In this document: piece after piece, positions 26,011 to 39,005 of the stretch
Layout: every line of letters begins with the position of its first letter
Numbering within the stretch: the stretch's first letter is position 1
DNA from: Atrichornis clamosus
Lineage: Eukaryota; Chordata; Aves; Passeriformes; Menuridae
Assembly: GCA_013400975.1 (NCBI GenBank)
Contig: WBMZ01006363.1
Location: forward strand, 98,000 to 161,999
DNA: 64,000 nucleotides
Direction of reading: 5' to 3'
Translations under genes and position numbers: made by a program
The notes under the pieces: model-generated
Told to the model about the DNA's origin: nothing
The model's database searches: none
The model's input: the letters and a program-made list of their open reading frames with translations, nothing else

Positions 26011-27551
26011 ATTATCATGAGTAATTACTATAGCAATCTGTGCCACTGGAAACCAGAACAGTTAGATTAAGAAAATACTCATGGCTGTCAGGGAAGTTGT
26101 GTGGTTTTGTTTTCTTCTGCTACATCCGTGACAGAAATATCACTAACAGCTCTACTGCACATTTCTAAATTGGATTTTGCCACAAAGGAATATCATCTAT
26201 AAGCATAACATAGGTTGCATATTATGATGACAGACAACTCAAACACTCTACAAGAGCCAAATGTACATACTGTTTAAATTCAGAATCCTCTTTTGAAACT
26301 TCACACATATCAAAGCTGTGTCTTACCTCCACAAATAGTGGATTATTACCACAGAGAGTTACACTGCAATATTTATTTTAATTATTTCATTTTAAGAACT
26401 AGTGACAATGATATCAGCAAGAAAATCTTTTGGGATAAAGTAACTATCATTTCAGCTAAACAGCAGCATAGTAGTATGAATATGGTCAGTTCAAAAGGAA
26501 AAAGAAATCTCCAGCTTTTTCATTTTTCTCTTTAGAACACTCAATAAGAAAATGTGCTTTGTTTTTAGAAGTCTCTCTCCCCCTAGCTTTTATCTACACC
26601 ATTATAGTCTAACTAGAATTTTTTTTTTAATTACTGCAGAATATTTAGTGGGTTCAGAACCTCAGGCATCTGAGTGCGTTATCCAAAAGTACTTAACTGC
26701 TAATACCTTTAAACCCAAATTAAAACCCTGGTAGATCAATGTCACCCTATTCTATAGTAATTTCCTATTTTGTCTGGACTAAGCAGATAAATCATCTACA
26801 CCAGTAAAATCCAAGCATGAATACCACATAAAGTTCTACTTTAAATTAGTACAATCTAACTAAAGTAAACAAATTAATATTCCTTTCATTTTAAACATGT
26901 AGCTCTTCATGTGTATAAAAAAATGTTGATTTTTTCTCTTGGCAATACTAATACAGTGGCAAAAACCTGCTTGTTTGCATCACTGTTGCCAGTTTACTGT
27001 TTATTTAAACACATCTTAGTGTTTCATACTGCTGCCCATCATTATCTGAGCTTCCTTGTGTAAAGTCACGGGAACAGAAATGAGGAATTCCTCTAGTGTC
27101 CTATCTGCTGTAAAGATTAAAGATTTTAGGATTATTTTAACTTGATTAATATACTTATCTCTATTTGTCTCTTTTTCATATTTGTTTTCCTTTTTGTGTT
27201 TTTTAGGGGTTTATTTTAAGGGTGTAGCATTTTTAAGACACCAGATAAATTAATATACCCAATAGTAACAATACATAGATGATTATTTGAATACTTAATA
27301 TCTCCTCCTGATAACTTATCCCACAAATAATATTGCAACCAGTTTTGCATGTGAAAAACTGCAACAGAGAGTAACAGTAAAGAACTGTTATTTGGTACAA
27401 CTGTTAAATACCAAGACGGGGAAAAGAACTTCTTGAAAGAAGGCTACAAACATGTTCCAAAATATATATGATATTTTGCAGTACATTCAGAAGCAAGTTC
27501 TACATTATAAAATCCAAATTTTAAAGTGGAGTTTTAAAATTAGTAGCTTAC

Positions 27552-27644
27552 CCGAGTGAAGTAATATCTGTTAGAAATTATACAAAATCGAAGAGTACAG
27601 TGAGTTTCAATTAATCCTTTACTTACCCCTTCAAAACAAAAGTT
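27552..27644 (-). CDS. Weak exon candidate (31 codons)
   Basis: A 93 nt stretch read from 27644 to 27552, phase 0 to 0. The acceptor is CCCTTTGCTTAAATAG and the donor CACTCGG followed by GTAAGCTAC. The open frame includes VSKGLIETHCTLRFCIISN. A second good donor (GGG followed by GTAAGTAAAG) and a second good acceptor (TTTCTAACAG) lie inside it, so the structure is ambiguous. It ends in phase 0, whereas the next probable exon (24837) needs phase 1; another exon would be required between them. Confidence 0.28.
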
Positions 27645-30600
27645 CTATTTAAGCAAAGGGCTGTGCTAAGTAACACACAGATATGTCACAGAATCTGTGG
27701 TAGTCAATGAACATTGAAGACAGAGTTTCACTGTGGTTGAATTGGCAGTAATGCATATAAAATATAGCCAAACACGAGCTAAATTGAGACAGAGAGGTGG
27801 AGAGCTTGGTTTATATCACCAAATCCATGGCTTTATGTAATGATGACCCAAAAAAATTTACAATAAAGGAACAAGTTTTAAACAGTTGAAGTTTCATGCT
27901 TTGTATGTTAAAATAAGCTGTGGACCTAAACGAACAGTTTAAAAAACATTACAAATACAGGAGGCTCAAGCTAAAAAATTTTAATTGCCTATGAGTACAA
28001 TGAAATCATGGCTGGCCAAGAAATCAAGACAAACACATTAGATGGTACTTCTGCAAACATTTATGTACTGTGAAGCTCTATGGGTTAAATCAAGGATTTG
28101 GCAACTCCAGTGGGAGCACTGCATTGATTCAGTAAAGGCAGGATTTCATTCTACCAAAAACCACTACTCTCATCGTCATCAGTCATATGCACCTAGTGGG
28201 GTAGAAGAGGCACTTGCACCATGTTAGATATCAAGTGATGAGTGTAGTTTTAGGAATCTAGAATAAATTCACAAATTACTGCTTCCCAGGAAGCACACAG
28301 TAAAACACATCCCAGAACACCTTCATTTCATATTTATATTTTATTGCAATAATGAAAAACAATATCATGTTGACAAACACATCTTGCAAAGAGTAATAAA
28401 AGCAAATCCAAGCAACACATAATACATTTTTCCATCTGTACAAATGAACACAAAGCCATTCCAGCAAATTCTATTCCAACACCTTTAACACTAAAAGTAT
28501 CAACATCAAACAAATCAGCAAGCCAGTCAAGACAGAGTAGTTCTAAGCTGAATTCCAAGCCATTGCCAATCCCACTTGCAATTTTGGCACTTCTGGTTTA
28601 TACTGAACCACCTGAAGAAATTTCTTGAACTCCCCATTCAGGTGGATCTAGTATATAATTTTAAGTGATTAAAAAACATTGCATTTGCTAATACAGTGCC
28701 TGGGAGTAAAAGTAAGACTAAGAATGACTAAATTAAAATTATACACTCTGGAAACAAATTCTAAACATAGTAATCACAGAAAATGGATGGAGATCTAATT
28801 AGAAGCTCTGACTTAACACTAATTTCAGGACTATTCTCATTAAAATTACTTTTCTATTTTGAGACACTTTTAGAATAGAATTTCTCTATTATTAGCAAAA
28901 TCTTGAGAATGAGTGCCAGTACATTTGGAAATAAAACAAGCTTCTCAAGTCAAAGTGCAAAGGTCACAAAACATATGAATCTCTTGAATGCTCTGTCTTT
29001 GAATTACGAGTTTTCCATAATTCTTTCTTTTTTTTTTTTTGACTGAAAGAGACATAACCATTTCAAAACAAAAGAACATCATGATGAAATGCAGGTTTTG
29101 TAAAATTCAGACAAAAACCACATTTTATAAACCTTGAAGAGAATTAAGCAAAGAGATTGAAGTTCACTAGGTCTTGCTGGATTTACTAGTAAAAAAAAGG
29201 AAAGATGGCTTCAAAAGAGTCATTTAGGAAAGTAAAAATTAATTGTTCATGCGAGGTGCCACAACAATACATTTCAGACAAAGCAGACTCTTGTGTTTCT
29301 GCACAAATGAAGTACAACACAGACCCCGTTAATGATTGCTGCACAACAATACCCAGCAAATCACCTTTACAAACTGGATCCTACTTCATATGATATTAAA
29401 CTTCTAAGTCAACAGTCCCTGTCATACAGGTATGATTACTGTGATGTAGTTTCATTTTCTGAGGGCAAGACAAGTATTGAAAGACCAAAAATATCTGACT
29501 GCCAAGACACATAGCAGATAGACTTAACCTAATAATTAAGCAGCAAAGAGTTTATCATATCCCTGCCTGAAACCCTCTATCTACAGAAAGAAAACAAAAA
29601 AAGGAACCACCTGAAGTAACATTACAGTGTGTTCAATGGCAACTCTTCAGGTGTTGATGAAAAGAACATATATTTTTAGGTCATCGAATTGGTTGTGCTG
29701 TAGATAATGGTCAATGACACCCATTCTTCTGCACGCCTGGAATGGTACCTTCTAACTCTCTTCTCTCAAACCAATGAATTAAGAAAATTCCCACCTTAAA
29801 TACCCTGCTAATTCACAAGCACAAAGCCCACAGGTACACAATCAGGTGCGGTTTTCTTTACATGCACACCTGCCCTAGCCACACAAACTCAGGCAGTGCA
29901 TTCTGCCAGCTAAACATAGGATTTAGAACTTAGGCAGAAACACCAAAAAAATACAACCAAAATAAGAAAATGTTCATCCCCAAAACTGATTCATTTTATT
30001 TTCAAAATAAGATGAGCCACAAAACTAGTTGTTATTTTAGAGTACAAAAATCATTTTATCAGAGGATTATTCTAATGAAGTAAGCATGTCTCACAATAGG
30101 TTATGGTTTAGTTTCCAATAAAGTAAATGCCCCATTATATACGCACATACATACGAACAGGAGTGAGGCTTTATTAGTAATCATAACATTCTATGTTCTC
30201 CTGCACTTCGAAACATAGCTGAAGCTATATGACTTTCTAACTTTCATCTCAAAATCCATTATTTAATGATGCACTTATAGTCTCTTGTCTTTGAGAAATG
30301 TCACCAAAAAAACAATTCACAATTGGCAGTATAGGCAAAAGTCTTTCACTCATGTCTTTGGAAATATGACTTTTTGCCTACTTTCAGTAGGGCAACTACT
30401 AACTCCACTCATATCCCTCATAGTTGTTTTTTCATTAAAAAGAATGAAAAGATGGAAGATCTAGTAAACAGGATAATGAAACACCTTACAACATGTTTAG
30501 CATCAATTCTCTACCGAAAGAGGAGGTGTGAGGCAAATTTTGAGACACACATATTTTTGACCTATCCTCACTACCTATTACCCTGGCATGCTGACAGAAG

Positions 30601-31199
30601 AGCAAGAGAGTTCAGACAACCTGGAGTTAGAGAGGGAGAATCTCTCACCTTTAAAAAAGCCTTTGGAGGCACTACTCAAAAAGATTCACAGCTCAATTCA
30701 ACATTACTTCCGAGAAGAAAGCCACCTTTTCCATGAAGGAGAAAGTGTTAAATAGCCTACCATCAAATGCACAAGGATTAATACATTTAGATAACAACCT
30801 TCCATGCAAACTTATGATTCCTCAACTTCCGCTTTATTCTAACAGGTAGATGAGTTTATGGAGGCAATGGGACAAGATGTACAGTGTTTTTTAAGTCCTG
30901 CTAAGATTAAGATTTCCAGTGGGGCTGCTAGAAGTAGGGGAGCAGAGGAAAGAGAGAGCGAGTGTCAGGTACACTTCAGTGTCTGAAATGTGATAATTAA
31001 TATTGTGACTTTCTCTGGTTTAAATCTAGAAAAACGTCCTCACTATCTGAGCAGAAGTTTAGGGATAATTCTACTGCATAATATTTGGATTAACAAAGAG
31101 TACCCTCAATTACGTAGAACAGGAAAGAGCTCGCTTTTCAACACTAATATATAACCACATGCAAACATACCCCACTAAATTAGTAACAAATGCTCTTAC

Positions 31200-31242
31200 T
31201 GATTTTGGCTGAGATAGGCTTTCTGATAAGAAGAGATTTTCC
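31200..31242 (-). CDS. Weak short exon candidate
   Basis: A 43 nt stretch read from 31242 to 31200. The acceptor is exceptionally strong: an unbroken run of about twelve T, then CTCATTTTAG. The donor AATCA followed by GTAAGAGC is good. All three frames are open over this length, so the frame is undecided. The phase 2 to 0 reading is ENLFLSESLSQPKS and would follow the 32029-32113 candidate. The T run may simply be an oligo-T tract that mimics an acceptor. Confidence 0.3.
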
Positions 31243-32028
31243 CTAAAATGAGAAAAAAAAAAAAAGCTTAATTTAAACACTTTTCTTGTTCCCCTGATGT
31301 AATACAGCTGAAGTTCATGCCCCAGTTCAGTCAAATCTAATAGTTTTAACTTAGTTTCAACTATTACTGACCATAACAAGATATATTCAAAAGGGTATTT
31401 ATGTTTCCTTTATTCTATTGCATCAAAGATAGGAAAACACATCTGGGTAGTGTACATTCTAGCCACTCTGCAGACCAAAAATCCAGATAAACGTTTTGTC
31501 TAGAGGGATGACTAAATAAATTGGCCAAATATCAGAACAAATTCACTTTGATGTTTTAAGTTGGTGGAGCTCAGAAACATGACCCAAGTTACACAGTTAC
31601 ATCCTCTGAGAGAGTAGCAATGATGTCTTCCTTTAGCATCTGTCAGGGTAAGGGAGGTGGGGGGAAAGAAGGATTCGTTATGAATGAGGGTAAAATTCAA
31701 CATGAATAAAATGATAGGAACTTAAGGAAAAACATTTGTCTACTTTTACTCATATTCATGAATGGTTCATACTCATATCTTTTGCAGGACCACCTCCAGT
31801 GCTTGCCTCCGCTGTCACCAACAAATGCCCTGGAGTCTGATTAGGAGCCCATAAGAAGGCTGCCATTTGAGATTCACTCTGCAGGTGCACACAGCTGAAA
31901 TCAGACTGCATGGACAGGTTCCGTGTAAGCAATTCCCTCTAGAGTGATGCTGAGCCACTTGTCAAGAGTTCATGGTGAAAATATATAAAAATAGATAAAA
32001 ACTCACATCAGGTGTAGAACTAACTTAC

Positions 32029-32113
32029 TGAGCTCCATCGATCATTGCAAGAGAAGCAGACAGCTGGCATGTTGTCAAATGATAGGACTGGAGAGAATTA
32101 CTGAGCACCATTC
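32029..32113 (-). CDS. Weak exon candidate (27 codons)
   Basis: An 85 nt stretch read from 32113 to 32029, phase 1 to 2. The donor GAGCTCA followed by GTAAGTTAG is strong. The acceptor TTTAGTAGTTCTCACAG is acceptable, and two further AGs downstream could serve instead. The open frame includes LSNSLQSYHLTTCQLSASLA and continues upstream of the proposed start. Its end phase matches the next candidate, 31200-31242, giving a Gln codon at the junction. It is not linked in phase to a firm exon. Confidence 0.3.
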
Positions 32114-35100
32114 CTGTGAGAACTACTAAAGAGAACCTGCTGTGCAACGAGAATATGAACCAAACATTATGTTCTTTACCAAATGGAAAATTCTGAGGGG
32201 AATATATAAAACAGAAATAATTTCTCAAAGCAAATAACTCCATTGCAAAGCTTACAGTTAAAGGAACTGGAGGAAAGAAGTGCCTGCTACCCTCACAGTG
32301 CAAAGAAACTATGAAGAATCAGAAAGATATGTACTCTTGCTTTCTTTTGGAGCAAATACAAGAACACAGTTGTTTAAAATAGAGTGAGATCCACAAAGAT
32401 GAGGTGGCTAGTTTCCCTTAATTTCCTTTATAAACTGTGGAGAGACCATTACCTTTTTTTTTTAAACCATAGAAGGTATCTAAATTTCAGTGTCTTTGGC
32501 TCCAGAAGACCCTTCTTTGTCTCTACTGACTACAGAGAAAATCTAACTTCCCTAGATGAAATCCGACTTTGTGAATCTCACCCACCCATAACAAAGCAAT
32601 CCCACCTATTAAAGGGACATGCAGAGATGACCCTTAGCCATGAATACTGTAATAAAACATATGAGAAATAGTATCAAAGGACAATTTCATCTCATCAGAG
32701 CCAATCAATTCATTATCAAAAAATGTCTTTACCTTAACTTTATTGAAATGAGCAACTCAGTAACAGATTGTAAGCAACATGCTGCTATATGTTTGAGTAT
32801 TCCAGTACAGATGTATTCTTGTGCCTCACAGCACTACATCAGGACCTCCTTGAACTGTATAGAGGAGGTGGAAATCTTAAAACAGCTTAAAAACAGCTTT
32901 AAAAGTTGGAGGACATCAACAATTTTAGTTTTTACAACACCAGCTATCCTTATTACAGCATTTGTAGGCATGAGTTAGTGATCATCCCTTAAGTGCTAAT
33001 GAGGTAAACTAAGTGCAGGTTTTTCGCAACACATATGCTTATGAATGGCATTTTTCACCAGTGTTCACAACACTTCAAGACAAAAACAAAATATAGACAA
33101 CAGCCAATTCCATGTGATGAGAATGATTTTTCAGATTTGGTTAAAACAGAAGTACTGAATTCAGGGAAACGTTTGGAATTTAACACTACACCAAGCACTG
33201 AAGGATCTTGTTTTAATTTTTTATATCTACAAATATAAAAGGCATAGTAATCAATTCTGTAAGTTAGCTATTCCTAACTTTCTACACAGCCACACTTAGT
33301 AAATTCTACATGAGAAGCATTTCCAGCATGTCACTATCATTGGGAGCTACTTCCACTACTTCCTACAGGGAAGTCTTTCAGTTAAAGGCAGGGGTTCTTT
33401 CTCACAGTACACACAAGGATAATTGTACACCCACTGAAGTTTCCTCAACTCTCAGTTTGACTCTCTACATGCTCAGTTGACAGAGCTGTAACTACCACTT
33501 TATAGCACTGTTGTGTGTTATAGCCTCCAGCTCACTTTCCTGATTAGCATCCTACATCTCAGTAGAATGACGGAGATACCAACATACAGAGCCATGGTAG
33601 ATTAAATAGTTTTAAAAATACATTAATCACCTGCATCCCTAAGTTTTTTTTCTTTCTGAAAATCTTGATCTTCTTCAAAAGAGTTGGACTTGGACTTTGA
33701 TGATCTTTCTGAGTCCCTTCTAATTCAGGGTATTCTATGAAAAGTATGTATCCTGAAAGCAGTTTTCATTGCTTTATTCTGGAGTGAAAAATAAAGCTAT
33801 CCCAGAGACTGTCAGGTCACTTGACACTACTCTAAGCCTTCTTAAAACAGGGGAATAGAGCAATGACTATATCACATCACTTATCAGTCCTTCTATTCTG
33901 GCACTGGAGACAGACCTCAAGTAATTCCTTAGGATCAAGTACAAAACTATCCATGATATTGTTAGGTTCCATTTTCCACAACTCCTGTTTGATTGGGACA
34001 ACCAGTCTCCTACAAATGAGTAGAGAAGTCTACCCTTCCTCCCTTTATCCACTTCCCTTCCATATACCCTTGAAGGACAATAGATGTTTTGAGGTGCATA
34101 AACATCAAGGCATGAAGTCAGAGTCAGGTCTTCACAAGACATCAAAAGCACAGAGTAAGATTTTAAAAAGAGAATAGGAATAAGTGAACAGTTCAAACCA
34201 TGTTACAAACTGGTATTCATCACAACTTTTTTCTTCGGTATAGTAGCACAATATTAAAGACACAAAATTCCCAAAACTTTCCTTTACTGTGAATAGTAAC
34301 ATGTTTTAAGTATGCAAAAGCAGGCAGGAAAGTGGTTCACAGACAAATTAACCACAAACATTTTAGTTCCCTTAAGAACACAATTTTAGTACATTTGGGT
34401 TTGGATTCATGATCTATACAACTCAAAATCTAATTAATTCTGGCTATAAGCAACTAAAGCTTTACCTGAAAACTGTAAACAATATTTCTTTTACCATTGA
34501 AACAAATCATTACAGCCTAAGTCCATATAGTACATCCTTCTATTTATAAGTCAAACTACAGCTTAAAAACCATCAACATAAACACAAAGCAAACAAGTAT
34601 TCTTTATTTGGTGCTCCATTATTTTCCATTTTCTGTGCTACAGATAGGACATATTCCTAGTATTACAAAATGCTACAGGTAAACAGTATTTTGTGATGGA
34701 GTAAAGTGATTTTTAGAACACTGTAGAATAGTTACTGTTTGAACCTGAAGTTTTATCACAGACAACGTACACTGAATTCACATAGCAAGCAGGTTTTGAA
34801 ACAGAATCTCAAACATCGTAGATCTAACTACGCATCCATACTACAAGACACATTAGTATTAACAAGCAAGATTCAAAAACTGTAGTTTAGAATACACTTC
34901 ACATGCCTCTGGTAACTTAGGGTGTCACAGTGCTTACCAGCCAAGTTATACAGAAAAAGGCCTAAATGTTTATTAGAAAGTTATTGCTTCAGAAAGGCTC
35001 ACTGATGTGGTTAGCTTTAGTTGGAGAAAAACCATAATTGTATCCTGCAGTCATCTTTTCTAATACAATCTGAGCACTTTAAAATTAACTGAAATAAATT

Positions 35101-35410
35101 TCTTATAGTATATGTAGGCCAAACTTCTTAGTCTCTTTTCTGTTTTGTTTTGGTTTAGGTTTTTTGTCAACAAGACTAAAACCATAGATTTTTGCTTCAC
35201 AATTGTTTTATAGTAATTCTGTAAAAAAAGTTAAATATTAGCCAATTATAAAGAATAAAATTGATTGTACTTTAATGAAGCCAGATATTTTCCTTAAGTC
35301 AAAGAAAGCTTTGTCACTGACTTCAGCATAACTGAGATTTTACACGAGGAAAAAATCAAATGCAGAATGTAAGCCAGCTAGAAAAATATATTTCCTCCAA
35401 GAGATAATCC

Positions 35411-35472
35411 TAATTCTTAATATATAATTATATAAAAATATACTAAATATGCATAATTCTTAATATATAATT
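35411..35472. repeat. AT-rich direct repeat
   Basis: The 19-mer TAATTCTTAATATATAATT occurs at 35411-35429 and again at 35454-35472, separated by 24 bases of AT-only sequence with one GC. No function is apparent. Confidence 0.75.
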
Positions 35473-36139
35473 CTATTCTTAGATAGCAGTTTTCTGTGGG
35501 GATGAAACATGTTCAGCTGCTATTGCTCATAACAATACTCAGAAATAGAAAAACTGAAACAAACTGAAGCAAAGAGTTACCCTGATGCAATAATTCACTT
35601 GATAAAAAGTAGTTCTGTGTTAATTTTTTCAATTCCCTCAAAGTAGATATTTTGCATTTGCAATATTCGAAGATCACTACCAGTATCAGGAGTTATTATC
35701 ACAGTACTGATGGACAAAATCCCTTTCAAAATGGCACAGGGTACTTCTGTCAGTAATTATCCCTGCTAATTGGAAACTGCTCTCTTTCATTTAGTCTTTT
35801 CTAGTGAGTGCTCCTCTTATCTGTTTTTCTCCATGTGATATTAGCCAATGCCTCTCTCAATTCACCTGTTGCTCCATTTAACAGTCTTACTCCACCATAA
35901 TTACTTGTTTCCTTTTCAAATATCTTCCAGTTTTAAACATGTTTCAACTGAGTATTTCTCAATTTATTTCTTTATTATCAATCTATGAAAACATTGCAAA
36001 GAGGTTTACTTGGTCACTTGATGTAACTGGTAGACGAGTTAAGAGCATATCTTATGTATGACAGGACAGCAAGATACTCTTTCAGCTTTGATGATGATGT
36101 TTCACAGCTGACATACAAACAGATTTTACAAAAAGATAC

Positions 36140-36270
36140 CTGAATCTGTAATCCATCTCCAGATCTTTGAAAAGCTCTCCTTTATTTTCAGGTACCCTCA
36201 ATTTTTCCTGTCCTTTTGTGATGATTTTGAAAAGTAATATCCATAACAAACAGTAGTAACGAGAGACAAA
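36140..36270 (-). CDS. Weak exon candidate (43 codons)
   Basis: A 131 nt open stretch read from 36270 to 36140, phase 0 to 2. The acceptor is TGTTATTCAGTATAG and the donor GATTCAG followed by GTATCTTTT. The frame contains ITKGQEKLRVPENK and GELFKDLEMDYRF, which look protein-like. The minus strand is purine-rich here, however, and such strands stay open and read as Lys/Glu/Arg by chance. The start phase would fit the 48620-48680 candidate, and the end phase the 31200-31242 candidate. Neither is certain. Confidence 0.33.
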
Positions 36271-38968
36271 CTATACTGAATAACAGCAATCCTGAACATA
36301 TAGCTTTTTCCTTAACCACTGCACAGTAAAATTCAATAAGGAATAAATTATTTTTTTTAATAGTTCAAACTAAACACATAATAAAGGAAGAGAAATAAAA
36401 ACCTCATATCTTTCCATATAGTTGTACCAACTATTACTAGTTATATTATACTCCTAAATAACTTTCTAACACAATTCCGTATCAGCCATTCCATTATTTA
36501 ACCCATGATTAATGTTGGCCAACATCCTTATACTTATCTCAGTCTTTGTTTAATTCATTTGAATATCAGCTTTATCCAATTCTCTGGAACTGCTTTTCGC
36601 TGTCGCTTCTTATTGACCTTGTACAGGGAATTGTTTGTCCAAACTTTTAACATTTTTAAATATGAGCTAAACTCTCACTGAGGGTTTTAAAAGGTTTACA
36701 AGCAATGTTTAATATTGTCCTCAGTAACTTCCTGGAAACTATTACATCGTTTGATCAGAACAAAAACTTCTCCCTTTAGATCAATGAAGAATATGTATTC
36801 AACATTTCTGCTTCTTGAAGTTACTACGTCACATCATAGCTAGGGGGAAAAAAAACAAACAACAATAAAGTGACACTTCTAAGAGCAAAAAGTGCCTAAT
36901 ATGAACAGACCAGTCTAAGGTAACTGAAATTTTTCACATTCTGTAAGATTTAAATGCAAAATAATATTGTAACATCCTTGTTTGCTGAATGGCTGCCTCA
37001 TATTGACCCTTATACATGCATTTCAAAACCCATCAGAAGAAAGCTTGAGGAAAAATATGCTATTAACTAATTAACTTAAACAGGCAGGGGATCAAGCAGG
37101 TTTCTTCCCTATTGTGCTGCAGTCTTTTATCTTGATCTTCTGTTCTCAACCCGACTGATACTGCATCAAGACACACAAATACCTCTGCAGGAAACAAAAC
37201 TCACACCTGCACTAAATGTATTCTTAGAGATTTTTCCTTAATCTTTTTCACAAATTTAACTACAACAACTGAATTTCTATTTCCTTTCATTCCTCTCTGC
37301 TTCAAAGACATCTGATGGCACAAGTTCAGTAAGTAAAATATCAGCTCATTTGCTTTAAGTTAATTCAATAAAGTAATTTACAACTCATTTTTTCAAGAGT
37401 TCAGTTTATATGCACAAATTGTAGATTTCATTAGCAGTGTGTTCTTAGATTTCATAGGATGAGAAAAGTATCTCAGTATGTATACAGATTTTTTTAGTAT
37501 GTAAATGCATTGTGAAATGTGTTTGAAAGCATCAGTGGCATGTATAACCATAAAATTGATATGCTTGTCAACTTGCTACAAGATGATTATACTATCAAAT
37601 AAGGTCTTGGGTGGCTGTAATTACATTTTCCACCATATTTTACATTATTCAAACTTCTGGTTGTACTGTGAAAGCTTCATATAAAGTAGAAGCACGGAGG
37701 CAGTTATGCTCCCTGGTAATACAGCATCGTTCAAAAGGTGTTTGCTTCTGAGTAAGGGTCAGATTTCATTTATAATGCATAGTCCTCTAAATTGGCTGGG
37801 ACACTAACTGTACTCAGGATTTGTCATGGGAGTTAAGATTTGCAGGATTCAACCACTGAAGATTCCTTAGTTTTCTTCTCCACAGCTAGGGAGAATACAG
37901 GATAGACTATTTACAGCATTGGATATTTTGAGAGAGAGAATTAGTATATTTTGTTCATACATAGAGAACATGTATATTCTATACATAATATAGAAAGGAT
38001 ATTTTTAGGAACACATCTTCATTCCTGCAAACTATTATCTCAGGAGAGCAATTAGCATTTAATTTGAATAATTGTCAGGCAAAACATAAGACTCCTGTGT
38101 CTGGCCTTATTCCTAGTAATTTTTAGGAGTTGAACAAGTAAAGAGGTTTTCCCTATATCCAATTAAAACTGCTTGTATTGATGTTCAAATAATTGTTGAT
38201 GCAACAATAAGTACCAATATACCTGTAAAAACAAATATATTCCACATATTATCTGACTAAGATCCCTGTAATTGAAAGACTAATACATTAACCCATGGTG
38301 CCACGTACTATGTGGGTACCAAAAAAAGTTTATGTTTTCATTACATATTCACAACTTTGTTTCCAACCTTACTCTGACTGCTTGGCAGCCCATGAAATTA
38401 TTTTCATGTAAAAATGCCCAATTTTATAAAGAAATTGGGCTCTCTAATCTTTTTCTGTAATACAGTGTTTTCATTCAAGAACTAATTGAAAAAGCAAGAT
38501 AGCAACATCCACCATGTTTTTCATATCACTGCTAGAACATGGCAGCCTGAATTTTTTATAATTCCAACACAATTTGTAATTGCTTTAGAAAGCTTTAATT
38601 GAATGGTCTTTAATCTGAATCATTAATCTGGATAATGTTTACATTGGTTTGCAATATTTTCTGAGTTTTAACTCCATCTTCTGTTAATAAAAGATATGCT
38701 TTGATTTTGCTTAAGACAATTATCATACAGTATAGCACCAAGACTTAAGGGCAGTTTTTTACTTCATTTTCATAATTAATATCAGCTTCTTATCAAAAAT
38801 TTTGCATACAAGCTTAATTAAGACATGATGGTAAACAAAGAATGCATTCATTTAAAATGTAAATATAAAACATATCCTAGCTATAAAGGACAAAATGTAC
38901 ATCACTATAGACTATATACAAAAATACAACTCTTCATCAGATTATTTAAGGGTCCGGCAAAGTGTTTT

Positions 38969-39005
38969 GCAAATAGGACTGTAAATAGGACTTGCAAATA
39001 GGACT
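38969..39005. repeat. Three tandem 12-13 bp units
   Basis: GCAAATAGGACT, GTAAATAGGACT and TGCAAATAGGACT in a row. The unit resembles an octamer-like ATGCAAAT only loosely, and no regulatory claim is made. Confidence 0.75.

Noticed and set aside
30374..30736. 120-codon plus-strand open frame
   Set aside because: No recognisable motif and no splice or promoter context. A second weak donor lies on the opposite strand. Probably chance.
33863..34196. Overlapping frames of about 105 codons on both strands
   Set aside because: Complementary open frames over the same bases without splice sites are most simply chance.
35798..35930. Protein-like minus-strand reading around NYGGVRLLNGATG
   Set aside because: The strand is purine-rich. 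No acceptor with a pyrimidine tract lies upstream and the frame runs past its only donor. Likely compositional.
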